Positions 21,710 to 31,975 of a DNA stretch of 38,995 bases are shown piece after piece (position 1 is the first letter of the stretch; the number at the start of each line of letters is the position of its first letter). This DNA comes from Chara braunii (lineage: Eukaryota; Streptophyta; Charophyceae; Charales; Characeae), in the NCBI GenBank assembly GCA_003427395.1, contig BFEA01001013.1, forward strand, positions 40,993 to 79,987. Direction: 5' to 3'. Made by a program: the position numbers and the translations under genes. Under the pieces are notes generated by a model, which worked only from the letters and a program-made list of their open reading frames with translations, searched no databases and was not told the origin of the DNA.

Positions 21710-23094
21710 GTGCATTCACGAATGGCCTGCAGTCACTATGGCCTTCCTCGCTTGCGATTGGACCCTGCAATGTTGTGGCGATGTTTCGAGTTGGGATCTC
21801 GACAGCGCTTGGCCGGGGTGTTTGAAATGCGTCCTTTGTGGTTTGGCTTACGCACTAGGCATTCTGCGAAAGCGGATGGAGTCCGATGTGGTTCGATGAC
21901 GAACAAGGTTCGATAATGTCCGATGGCCATGCTAGAGAAGATCCGATGGGCAGTGCTCGATTTTCGTAACGCATAAAAGCTTGAACAACAAAAACACACA
22001 TGATCTCTCAATCAGGATAGTTCATCGATAGCGAGATTGACCACGCTCTGTTCCTCGATAAACTTGTTGATTGGAAGAGCGGTCGTGTTTTGATCGATCG
22101 CATGTTTTCGTTGTTGAGGATCTCGTGGTGCGACAATAACACACACACACACACACTGAAACATACACAATGGTGTGATCTGCATTTGATATAGGCTGTT
22201 CACTTGTTTGGGTGCTTGTTGTTGTTATCGATTGGTCGACTGACTTCGGCTGTTCACTTGTTTGATATAGGCTGAACGATGTGCTGATCGACCGGCTTGT
22301 TCCATCAAACCAGTGCGAACACTGGTTGATTGTGACAACCAAGCGATCGAACAAACATCACACCCTCCGAGTGATCAATCGAATCGGTCGATTGACGAAC
22401 AACTCGTTCCCGTTAATGAGCTTGCTCGACGGGTTCATGCCCGTTCGTTTACGCAGATCAAACACACGCGTGTATAGATATGCGAAAATGAACTCGTCGG
22501 AGAAGCTAATTATCGGGAACAATTTGTTCGTCAGTCAACCGATTGTTCACTCGAAGGGTGCGATGTCTGGTCGATCGCTTCCTTGTCTTAATCAACTGTT
22601 CATCTTTTTAAGGACTATATCGACAAATCGGAGATTCACTTGCAAACGTCCGCTTTCGCACGCAAGCTCGCACCCATACACACACAGGCACACACCCTTT
22701 CCATGGAAGGGTGGCTCGTCCAATCAACCGGTAGCATGGAATGGTTGATTGGATCATGGGTTGCTGGAATGGTTGATTTCATCATTGATTCCCTGGTGAC
22801 GATGGGGCTCATTGGAGGAACCGCCCGGTGTCGGGACCGGTGGGTCCCGAATGACTTCCAATCACTCAAGAACTTGTATAGAGCCAATTTGTGCACGACA
22901 GAGAAATCGGGAATAAGGAGGAACGGGAAGAGAAAAGAGCAAAGGACTAAGTTGGCGAGAGCAACGATGCCCCGGGTTGGGAACCGCAAGAATGAGCTAG
23001 CAACGGCAGGAAAACGAGCGTGGAGGCTCGGGCGTGGAAGGGCGCAGCCTGAGGACAGACCGGGTACTAGATTTCAATACAGCAGAGGCCAAGG
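21710..23094. other. No gene seen; short repeats and a hairpin
   Basis: The phrase GGCTGTTCACTTGTTTG occurs twice near 22195 and 22249. A short AC run lies at 22141-22156. CCAATCAACC (22720-22729) and GGTTGATTGG (22743-22752) form a perfect 10-bp hairpin. Open frames are short and unrecognised. Confidence 0.6.
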
Positions 23095-23360
23095 GGACCG
23101 CCGACGGGGCTAAGTGTCGGGGGCCGCCGACAGGGGCTAAGTATCGGGGACCGCCGACGGGGCTAAGTGTCGGGGGCCGCCGACGGGGCCAAGTGTCGGG
23201 GGCCGCCGACGGGACTAAGTGTCGGGGACCGCCGACGGGACTAACTGTTAGGAACCCCCGACGGGACTAAGTGTCGGGGACCGCCGACGGGACTAAGTGT
23301 CGGGGACCACCGATGGGACAAAGTCTCGGGAACCACCAGCGGGACAAAAGTCGGCGGTCC
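23095..23360. repeat. 27-bp minisatellite, about ten units
   Basis: Unit CCGCCGACGGGACTAAGTGT followed by CGGGGA, ten copies, the last ones more diverged. Each unit carries CCGAC and GTCGG arms around about ten bases, so each can fold. The period is nearly always 27 bp, a multiple of three, so the frame is kept across the array, but no convincing flanking coding sequence is seen. Confidence 0.9.
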
Positions 23361-23986
23361 GCAGCGGAACATATGTGGGATAAGTGCCAAGGACTTGTGA
23401 CTTCCCAAGAGAAAAATAAAGAGCGACGTGAGGAGCAAATAATTAAAGCAAGGTGTACCGTCAAGATCGAGGATCTTGACGGCCAAGAATATTAGCTCCA
23501 CTAGTATAGGCACTAATGAGAGCAAATAGGGAGGCTGAAAAGAAAAAGAAAAGTGAAGAAACTTGAAGTGGGAAGCATGGGAGCAATCGGAAAAATCTCA
23601 GATCAGCCCCCCCAAGAAAATTGAATTAAAAGAGAGTCCATGGGAAAATAAGGTCTCCCGAGGTAAATCGGAGTGAGGGAGGCCACTGCGGGACATGAAT
23701 GGGAAGAAAAGGAGGCTTCCGTGGGCATGAGAAAGCCAAAATTGCAGTCCGGGCTGCAACGGATTGCGCCATGAGGAGAGGAAGGGCCAAAACTAAGAAG
23801 GAGGGCCTAGAAAATGGCGTTAACGGTTAGTTGACACTTGACATGCAAAAAGGAAAAAAAAGAAAAAGAAAAATGAGAGAGAATAAGACAAAATGGGTGA
23901 GAGGGAATGAGTGAGTTGGCCGTGAGTTGGGACTGCAGCAAGTAGGGACTGGCAGGTCCTTACTGTCCACAAATAGAGGGGGGGGG

Positions 23987-24024
<38 letters not shown>

Positions 24025-24298
24025 GGAAAAAACAAAAGGGCATTAACAGCCAAAAACGGTCACTTGGGGAGGTGCATCCGTGACCAGATTCATCCTGGAA
24101 TGTGGCAGTTGCAAAGGACCTTGATTTTCTTTGATTTTTCCAGAGAAAATCAAATAAAATCAAGGCCCCATGCAACCGAAAAAGAACGGATTGCATGGGG
24201 AAGGAGGAACACCTGTTTTAGACGCATCCAGAGTCAGAATAAAGTCCGGATGCACCTGGGAGTTAGCCGTTTTGTTTTCTTTCAAGAAAGGGCTAGTT
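23361..24298. other. Purine-rich stretch without a gene; poly-A and overlapping hairpins
   Basis: Mostly purine-rich DNA with a G-run followed by about 33 A (23972-24022). At 24119-24165 a 20-bp stem (19 of 20 matched, 7-nt loop) is built from TTGATTTTCTTTGATTTT and AAAATCAAATAAAATCAA. Immediately after, CCCCATGCAACCG (24166-24178) pairs with CGGATTGCATGGGG (24187-24200). No ORF of note. Confidence 0.6.
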
Positions 24299-24794
24299 TG
24301 CGTTTGGCCTAGGGTTGACCATCCTATTGCGAGTTCGGCCACCATTGCGGGGCCCTCAGGCCCGTCAAGACTTCAAGGCCCTCTCACGCGAGTCTGAGCG
24401 CACCCCTCTCGTATCTGAGTGACTCAACTTCTCTTCTTCTACCGTTCTCACTCTCAGTCTAGCCTTGTGGTTCAGAGAGGAAGACGGTAGGCAGAATTGA
24501 AACCCGTAATCCGTGCCAAGGCCTCTGTGGGAGGTTCGCCCCACCGATTGCGGGAGCTATGCCGGGGTTCAGGCGGGGCCCTGAAGGCAGAGAACTTCGA
24601 GGTAGGCCGACGCGATCTCCCTTAAGATCCCGCATACACCTACTTATACCACCCTTCATTCAGTTTGACTGAGTCTGACTTTTTACATATTTCCTTGGCT
24701 TTAATTCAAAACTTTAACTGAATCAGGGGGAATTTACTATGTTTCTCTAAATTTATCTGCTTGAAATTAAATCCACAATGTATGCCTGCGATGA

Positions 24795-25330
24795 TTTGAA
24801 CTGGGGCTGGAAATGAGCTTCTCCAGACTGATCCGGTTGCCTTGCTCGTTTGTCCTAAGACATTGAACTGGGGCTGGAAATGAGGTCCTTCACACCAATC
24901 CGGTCGCCTTACGGTTTTTGCCTAAGACATTGAACTGGGGCTGGAAATGAGGTCCTTCAGACCGATCCGGTCGCCTTGCTCGTTTTGCCTAAGACATTGA
25001 ACTGGGACTGNNNNNNNNNNNNNNNNNNNNNNNNNNNNNNNNNNNNNNNNNNNNNNNNNNNNNNNNNNNNNNNNNNNNNNNNNNNNNNNNNNNNNNNNNN
25101 NNNNNNNNNNNNNNNNNNNNNNNNNNNNNNNNNNNNNNNNNNNNNNNNNNNNNNNNNNNNNNNNNCAGACTGATCCGGTCGCCTTGCTCGTTTTGCCTAA
25201 AACATTGAATTGGGGCTGGAAATGAGGTCCTTCGGACCGATCCGGTCGCCTTGCTCGTTTTGCCTAAGACATTGAACTAGGGTTGGAAATGAGGTCCTTC
25301 AGACTGATCCGATCGTCTGTCGGATTTGCT
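24795..25330 (+). repeat. 67-bp tandem array in LTR B, with assembly gap
   Basis: The marker TTGAACTGGGGCTGG begins at 24795, 24863, 24930 and 24997. After the gap (25011-25165, 155 N) it appears at 25205 and 25272. Period 67-68 bp. Each unit has CATT...AATG around the marker, then GGTCCTTCAGACC and GACCGATCCGGTC, two overlapping self-complementary segments. Copy C carries the same array (from 38830). Confidence 0.9.
25011..25165. other. Assembly gap (155 N)
   Basis: Lies inside the tandem array. Marker spacing across it is 208 bp, close to three 67-bp units (201), so the gap size is nearly consistent with whole units. Confidence 1.
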
Positions 25331-27718
25331 TGTTGACAAAGGTTTGACTCTTCTCCTTGTGAGGATAGTCCACGCTAGTGTGTTAATGATTGCATGGGGA
25401 CTGACTGAGAACAACTTGGAAGGTTAATGGACTAAGTAAGATAGAGGACTTATGTTTTTTTGTGATCAGGAGAAGTGGAAGATGAAAACTTTGGATAAAC
25501 GAACACTTGTTTTTGAACTGGCTGAATGAGTTGTTGACATGACATGCTTGTTAGCAAAGCCTTGTCTTTATGTTCAAGTTCTTCCTATTTTTCCTGCTTA
25601 ACACGGTAGTCTGTTAGTGCTCGTCATGTGCTGGAGCTATAGGAGTTAGTTCAATTCCTGCATTTTTTTAATTAAGTTTATTTTACTTAGATCAAGTTCT
25701 CACATTTGTTGGGATGTTTTATTTTACTTGGCTCTGTATAAATTTTGTGTAGCTACTTTTCCTACATGAAGCGCTGCCGAAATTTCTACAAAACCAAGGA
25801 ATTATTCAAATTTTGACTTTCAAAAGTTCAACTTTTGTCTAAGTTTATATCTGGCTTAGTTAAAAGCTGGGAAACCTATTTTTTTAGGGGAGGTGCTGCC
25901 CAAATTTTTACTAAATCGGAGAGTTAGACAAAATTTGACTTTGTGAAGTCAGAGTTATTGCTGAATTATATATTTAGCCTCGTATAAATTCTGAAAAGAC
26001 ATTTTTCCTACGGGAAGCGTTGCTGAAATTTTCCTAGTTTTGAAGAGTTATATTATATTCTGGTAGGAAAATTATTGGCAATCCACCCTGTATAGGGGAG
26101 ATGCTGCTAGAATTTCCCTTATTCTTTGAGGTTTATTGGAGAGATAGATTTAAGATCTAGGCTTACGAGGTTTTGAGTAAGATGTGATATGGGGATTTAT
26201 TCTCCGTACACTTAAAGTTCAAGTATTTGGGATTTGGCCTGTGTTGTGTAACAGGTCCTTCTTGGCCATTTTTAATTCAAGATTTGACTAGTTTAGCTCG
26301 GTTCTATGAGGATCGTGTTCTGTTATCTTTAATAACAGGTCGGTTGGTTGATCGTCGACTCGTCAGCTTACGACACAACTTTGCTTACATATGTACCTCA
26401 GCTTGATGCCTTAGCCCTGAGATTTGATATGTTTCTTTAAAGGTTTTAACCAAACCTCTTTTAATGACCATTATAAAGAATTGATGGGTTTTTATGGAAA
26501 GTTTGACAATTGTTGGGGCTTGAGTGTGTGAGGCGTGGAATGAGTTACATAGAACAGTAAAGTTGACCACATTTGTGCATGGCAATGTGGCTTTCGTATG
26601 TGTTTGTGTTTTATGCAGGTTAGTATTTTGGAGCTTGGTATACGAGTCTTACTTTGGAGGCAGTGAGAATGGCAACCATGTGTCGTGAGATCTGCATATA
26701 TAATGGGTTTATTCTCCCCTCTTTTATTTATCTCGAGTTTTTTTATTAATATGGGTGTTGGGATGCCTGTTTATTTATAGAGTGATTTTGCTTGTTGATT
26801 TTCATAGTTGGACGTTGATGTCCGTGGCAGCCGTCAAAGTCAAATCCCTTGACTTCTTTTCATACCCTTAATGATGGAGCTTGGCTCCATGACCCTAAGG
26901 GTTGACTGCCGCCACAGACCGGAATCTGTGTACCACCCACTCTCCGCAGGGTGCAGAAGAGGGTGTGGTTCTCAACCGCCTTGGCGGTTGTCTAGCGTCG
27001 AGAGATTAACCCCTCAAGGCGTGTGTCAGCCGACACTTGAATGTTGAACGCGACCCTCGAGACTATCGAGGACCACGCGATTATGGGTACTACATAGTAC
27101 GTCATCATTGTGACCGCTTGTGAATGCTTGCATGGCTTAAGTGATATGAGAAAGTCTTGCATCCGCGCGATTTTATATTAAAACACGCGCGCGATACCTA
27201 ATCGATTTCCGTATGAGAAGGTGATGGGTTGGACACTAAAGGGACTAGGAGTATTTTTGTTTTGTACGATTGATCTGACTTTTATCCTGGCGTGCTGTAA
27301 CGCGTGGTAAGAAGGATGCGTCCTAGTCAACCGACGACGAGTCGCGCTTGGGACTTCAGCCCCCAGTGCGCCGGCTTGCGTACGGGTCCGATAAAGGCGT
27401 GGAACCGCACGTACCCCCTATGCTACAGCGTACGCGAAAACGCCCTCAGCTGGTCCACCTCTGCGATTGCATGTAAAAGTTTTCGTACTGTGGACTGGTA
27501 GCTCGGCGGGGATACGCCCACCTAAGGGATGGTGACAGCTCCCGCAGGTGGAGGTAAGTTGTACCTCGCGTGGCCCTATCCTGTCGTAGGGGTTCGCGAG
27601 AGGTATGGCTGGCGCACTCGGCCGGAGCGGCAATGCTCCACGACTAAAAGTCCTGCCAAATCCTGCGTGACGCGGCCGAGAAAGTCCCCTTGCTTGTGGG
27701 AACCGAGCGCTCGACAGG

Positions 27719-27738
27719 TGGCGCCCTTGACGGAGATG
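27719..27738 (+). promoter_or_regulatory. Retrotransposon primer-binding site, tRNA-Asp type
   Basis: TGGCGCCCTTGACGGAG, continuing GAT overall, lies two bases after the LTR end. Plant Ty3/gypsy elements commonly use TGGCGCCGTTGCCGGGGA, complementary to the 3' end of tRNA-Asp(GTC). By eye about 17 of 20 positions agree, including the first seven. It would prime minus-strand DNA synthesis. Confidence 0.75.
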
Positions 27739-29414
27739 ACGGTTGTCTACCGTTGTCCCTGGTGGAACGACACTCGGGTTTGGTACTTGAAAATTTAGAA
27801 AAAATTAGAAGTTTTCATTAGACGTATATGAAAGGTAATTAAGTTAAACTGAGGCGTCATCGCCTAGTCAGTAGAACCTTGCTTTAGAGGAGGCTTTTGG
27901 TGCGCGAGTGATATAGATGAGGGAGTGATTGATGAGCGCGAAGTGAGGGACTTAATAGTAAAGGTATTTCCTTAAGCTAAGATTGAGTTAGGGAATGATA
28001 GGTACTGTGACTGTGCCTAGACTCCTCGGAGGTGTTAATCGATGATAGGTGTAGCCATAACAGTCGATAAACTTGCGGAGTAAGTAGTTATTTGGCTAGG
28101 GGTCTGGTTAATCCAAAGAGATATATGTATTATACATATATAAATATATCATTGTTTGCGGCAGTTTTATTTTGGCTGGCTCTATGTGTGTGTCTTATTA
28201 TGTTGAATGTCTGATTGATGGTGTATGTATGGATTGTCTTCCAACGGGACAAAACTTTACATGGAACCCATGCTTGGCATTGGACCAGAGGTTAATGGGG
28301 TGACTTATTTCTGTTGAAGGTGATTCTTCCTGAAGGAAGTCAGTCAGCGTGTATAATATGTCCTCAATGAAGTGCACTCTTGAATTGTTACTCCCTCGTT
28401 GACGTTTAAGGAAGTAGTTATCATTCTTAAGAATGATAGTGAGACCCGCACCGGAACTATGTTCCTGGTCCATTGTGGGGTGTTGTTATCTTTCCTTTGA
28501 ATAGGAAAGTAACTACATTATCAGGTAAAAGAGGAGGAAAGGGTTTGTTCCCTTGCTTAAACCGTGATGGCAAAGTATAACAACTACTGCTTAGCCAGGG
28601 TGGGTCTAGAGTGACGACCTAGGTCAGAGTCTTGCTAGGTGGGGTCACCATATTTAGAGAGGTGCGGGATCGTCACCTGTTGTCTTAATAAGTATGAGTG
28701 GGGTTGTCTTCCTAACCTTGATAGGTTTAGTAAGGTGCAAGCGCTGGAATCAGAGAGGGTTGCGGTGAGGCTTGATCTTTAGAGCGGGGCTCGGGAGTCA
28801 AGATGTTATCTAATGAGGATTACACCGCCTCTTTGCTTTATATGCTTCACTTAAAGTTGAAGGAGTAATAGTTGTATCATGTTATTTACTCATTGTTAAT
28901 CCTATGTTTGCTTTATATAATTTGTGAATTATAGTTCAAAGTTATTTTGTTGCATGACTGGCAATTGAGTTAATTTCATGTTGATGTTTCTAAAGCCCGT
29001 TATGCTCTTCAGCTACAATCCTAGCAAACAATATGTGGTTATCATGCCGTGAATTATTATTGTGAGTATATGTTATCTATCATAGGTTGTACTACATTTT
29101 GGATTCATGATTGGAGTATCCATCTATGTAACATATGTATGCCATATCCTTCCGTGATAATAAAAGTGATAAGTGGCTAATGTCTGAGTTATGATGTGAC
29201 GGTTTTATCAAGTGAATATTTGTATTTTATTTTAGGTGGATATTTATTTAAAAGACTCTCTTTGGTATAGCCGTTGTTCTGAATAGGTTCACATGCACGC
29301 TCACATGATGAGTGTCGATATAATTTTTAGTGGGGTATATTCTATATCTAACTTAGTTGCGTAACCTCTTTCGAGTCTCGGCCCTAAGACCACTCGTTGT
29401 TTGCTCAACAGGGC
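27739..29414 (+). other. Retrotransposon leader between primer site and gag
   Basis: No coding sequence is seen. Two strong palindromes occur. ATATATGTAT-T-ATACATATAT lies at 28121-28141, and the perfect 20-mer TATCATTCTT/AAGAATGATA at 28419-28438. CTTTCCT/AGGAAAG (28490-28509) is a further small hairpin. CTCAACAG at 29404-29411, just before the gag ATG, could be a splice acceptor. Confidence 0.55.
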
Positions 29415-30509
29415 ATGGGTTCAAGGGAGCTCGAGATGAAAGGTTCGCAAGGGACGATTGGGGCCAAGAAACTTGCCTATTTGTTGGGTCTGCGAGATTG
29501 GGAGCGAGGCAACCTACCCAAAGTTGGGATCAAGTTCTTCAGGGGCTATCGTGTTTCGGACTTCCTTGATAAGTTTTGGCAAATAGCGTCTTACTGCAAG
29601 TGGAATGAGGAGCGGATGCTAAAATAAGTTATAAAGTATATCCACATAGACTTGAAGGAGGAAGTCAATGGGTTAATTAGAAGAGCGGGATCATCATGGA
29701 GTAAATTTCATAATGTCATGTGGGAAACATACCGGCTAGGTGAGGAAAAACTGACCAAGGACGATCTTCAGAAGATAGATCGGTTCAGTTATGTGTCAGT
29801 TGGGCAGTTTCTGGCTGAGTATGAACGTGCTTCCCGCAAAGTTTTGACACTGTCTGAATATGACAAGTGCTTTGTCTTCCTTATGAATTTCACGGATGCA
29901 GAGCAACGAGATCTAATTCATGGGACAAAAGGAAGACTAATATGGAACAAAATTCAAGAGAATTTCGTAAAAGGGGATTTCGATCAGCACCTTTGTCATA
30001 CTCTGCGTGAAGCAAGAAAAAGAAAGGAGTCGCGAGATTGTGAGAAGAGTGAACATGGTAGAATGACGAATGTTTTTGCAGTTGACACCTCTGAGGGTAT
30101 AAAAAGTGGACTTCAGAAGGACACTAAGATGACCGAGCGAAATCATAAGTGGGGTGAAGAGAAGAAAGAGAAGTCATGTATAGAGAGAAAGAAGGTGCAG
30201 CCTAGAGCAAGGAAAGTCACGACTCATACCTGTAAAAGGACGGTTGACGTCTCAAGCAGGAAGAAGAAAGAAAAGCAAGGGAGCCACAAAGAAGTTGGTA
30301 TAGCCCTACCTCTGGCGGCATCTGATCCTAAAAAGGAGTATGATGACGAGGAGACATCTTCAACAGCTAGTTGGACAGGGCGAAAGAATAGTAGGCGGCG
30401 AGAACAATGGTCGAGGATTGTGTGTGGTTGTTGTGGGAAAGTCAGTCATACTCCTCGCAAATGCAAGAGAGCGGAAGATAGAGTTAAAACAGGAGACCGT
30501 TTACCCTAG
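29415..30509 (+). pseudogene. gag: Retrotransposon Gag with CCHC zinc knuckle, one in-frame stop
   Basis: Gag is the structural protein that packages retrotransposon RNA. From ATG 29415 the frame reads a typical Gag core: FFRGYRVSDFLDKFWQIA, then YVSVGQFLAEYERASRKV, YDKCFVFLMNFTDAEQRDL and LREARKRKE. A basic Lys/Arg-rich region and a C-terminal zinc knuckle follow (CGCC-GKVS-H-TPRK-C, the exact C-x2-C-x4-H-x4-C pattern, 30423-30464). A TAA at 29625-29627 breaks the frame after RMLK, but coding continues at once in the same frame. The stop at 30507-30509 is a TAG, and no protease or reverse transcriptase follows in any frame that I can see. Total 365 codons. It lies 1.7 kb after the primer-binding site on the same strand. 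Confidence 0.8.
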
Positions 30510-31410
30510 ATAAATGTCAAATTTTTTTCTAATAGTTATCATGTTCTCACTTATCGAATCTATGACAATAAAGAAATAGGGTCGCGTCAGCAGTTTCAGG
30601 CGACTTATAGATAGACATTTGGAGGGTTATGACAATACAGAAGACTCGGTTCCTAGATTGATAGGCGATTATCTATTTTGCATTACCATTAAGGATGAGC
30701 CTGTGAGCTTTCTGATGATATATGGGATCCACCTTGTATATAAATTCTGATTTCGAGTGTGAGTCATTTGGGATTTTGTGTATGTATTGGATCTGACTAT
30801 CCACTTCTTAAGCTTTGATTCAGTTTTGGTAGGATACCAGTGGAAGAGTACTATGGACAGGTTGTTCGTACGTTTGATGCTCAATCATCTTCACGAGAAC
30901 ACTTGGGATTATTTTGTGTACATCAGTCAATTATGACCTATCGGGTATGCTATACAAGGTCATTTGTTCTTGATTAAGACTTTGATTGGTGATGATTTGA
31001 GATTTGTCATAAATTTGAAACTCGAGATAGTCTGGATCTCCTTATGGAATCATTTTGGAACGGGTTTTGATCTCATCAGATTGCAGATTCGTGCGCATCC
31101 TGGTTGTCATTATCATTCTCACCATTGCGACTTTGTGGGTTTTTCTATGTTTTATTATAATTAATATGCGAGAAAACAAAGAGTTAAAAGTGTGAAGGAA
31201 AAATATGGTACATCGTGAATAAAGTGTGTCCGAACCAAAAAGGGTTCGATGAAATGAAGAAAGAGTGATTATCAGTGAAATATTTTTGGGAGACTCAAAG
31301 AGTCCAAATGTTATATTGAGTTATAAATGAAAGAGAGGTTATGCTTGAGTGCAGCCTAAGTGGTTATTTTTGGAAAAAATAAATTTTACTAAGAGTTTTT
31401 TTTTATTATC
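30510..31410. other. Retroelement interior without recognisable pol
   Basis: AT-rich, only short open frames. I looked for protease, reverse-transcriptase (xxDD) and integrase-like patterns and found none. Confidence 0.5.
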
Positions 31411-31975
31411 TGCCAGAATCGGCAACTCCATTCTGGTTGATTCTCAGCTGTCGGTGGGGGCGTCGTCTGCGGCAGAGAAACCCGCCTGATTCTGGGACCC
31501 CTCATGTCTGGCCTTTGGTTGTGAGTCACAGATGGTTTTGTGTCCGGCAGAGGGTAAGGTAAGATTTTTTTTATTTTCCGCCAGAATCGGCAACTCCATT
31601 CTGTTGGTTCTCAGCTGCCGGTGTGGGCGTCGTCTACGGCTGGGAAACCCGCCTGATTCTGGGACCCCTCATGACTTGGCCTTTGGCTATGAGTCACAGA
31701 TGGTTTTGTGTGCGGCAGAGAGTAAGAAAAAAACCGCCAGAATCGGCATCCCCGCTTAGCTTAATCACATAATAGTCGGTGAAGGCTTCGTCTGCGGCAA
31801 AGAAACCCGCCTGATTCTGGGACCCTTCACTTAACTTATTATGGCTGCAAGCGGCCTAATCTGCGGCAGTGATTTCCATGATTATGAGGACTAAGTTTTG
31901 ACTAATTGTCTGTGGGGGCGTCGTCTGTGGCAGGGAAACCCACCTGATTCTGAGACCCTCCACATGACTTTTAGT
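31411..31975 (+). repeat. Four ~160-bp units, each able to fold by CCAGAATC/GATTCTGG arms
   Basis: The left arm CCAGAATCGGC starts at 31413, 31581 and 31737; the right arm GCCTGATTCTGG starts at 31484, 31651 and 31809. A fourth unit has only the right half (near 31941, degenerate). Between the arms, GGCGTCGTCTGCGGCAGAGA is well conserved. Units 1 and 2 share ATGGTTTTGTGT downstream. Period 168, 156, then about 132 bp. Stem conservation with varied loops suggests selection on structure or a foldback origin. Confidence 0.85.

Larger units (their letters stand above)
24299..27716 (+). mobile_element. 5' LTR of a gag-bearing retrotransposon, copy B
   Basis: The start TGCGTTTGGCC is shared with copy C (38364), where upstream sequence differs, which sets the left edge. 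The end CTCGACA at 27716 is followed, two bases later, by a primer-binding site at 27719, which sets the right edge. The repeat is thus TG...CA, about 3.4 kb, long for an LTR. The interior matches copy A over the AT-rich middle and the GC-rich last kilobase. It holds a 67-bp tandem array with a gap. Known family logic: LTR, primer site, leader and gag follow in order on the plus strand. Confidence 0.8.

Noticed and set aside
23095-23360. Possible CRISPR array
   Set aside because: Units are contiguous 27-bp repeats with no unique spacers, in eukaryotic-type DNA.
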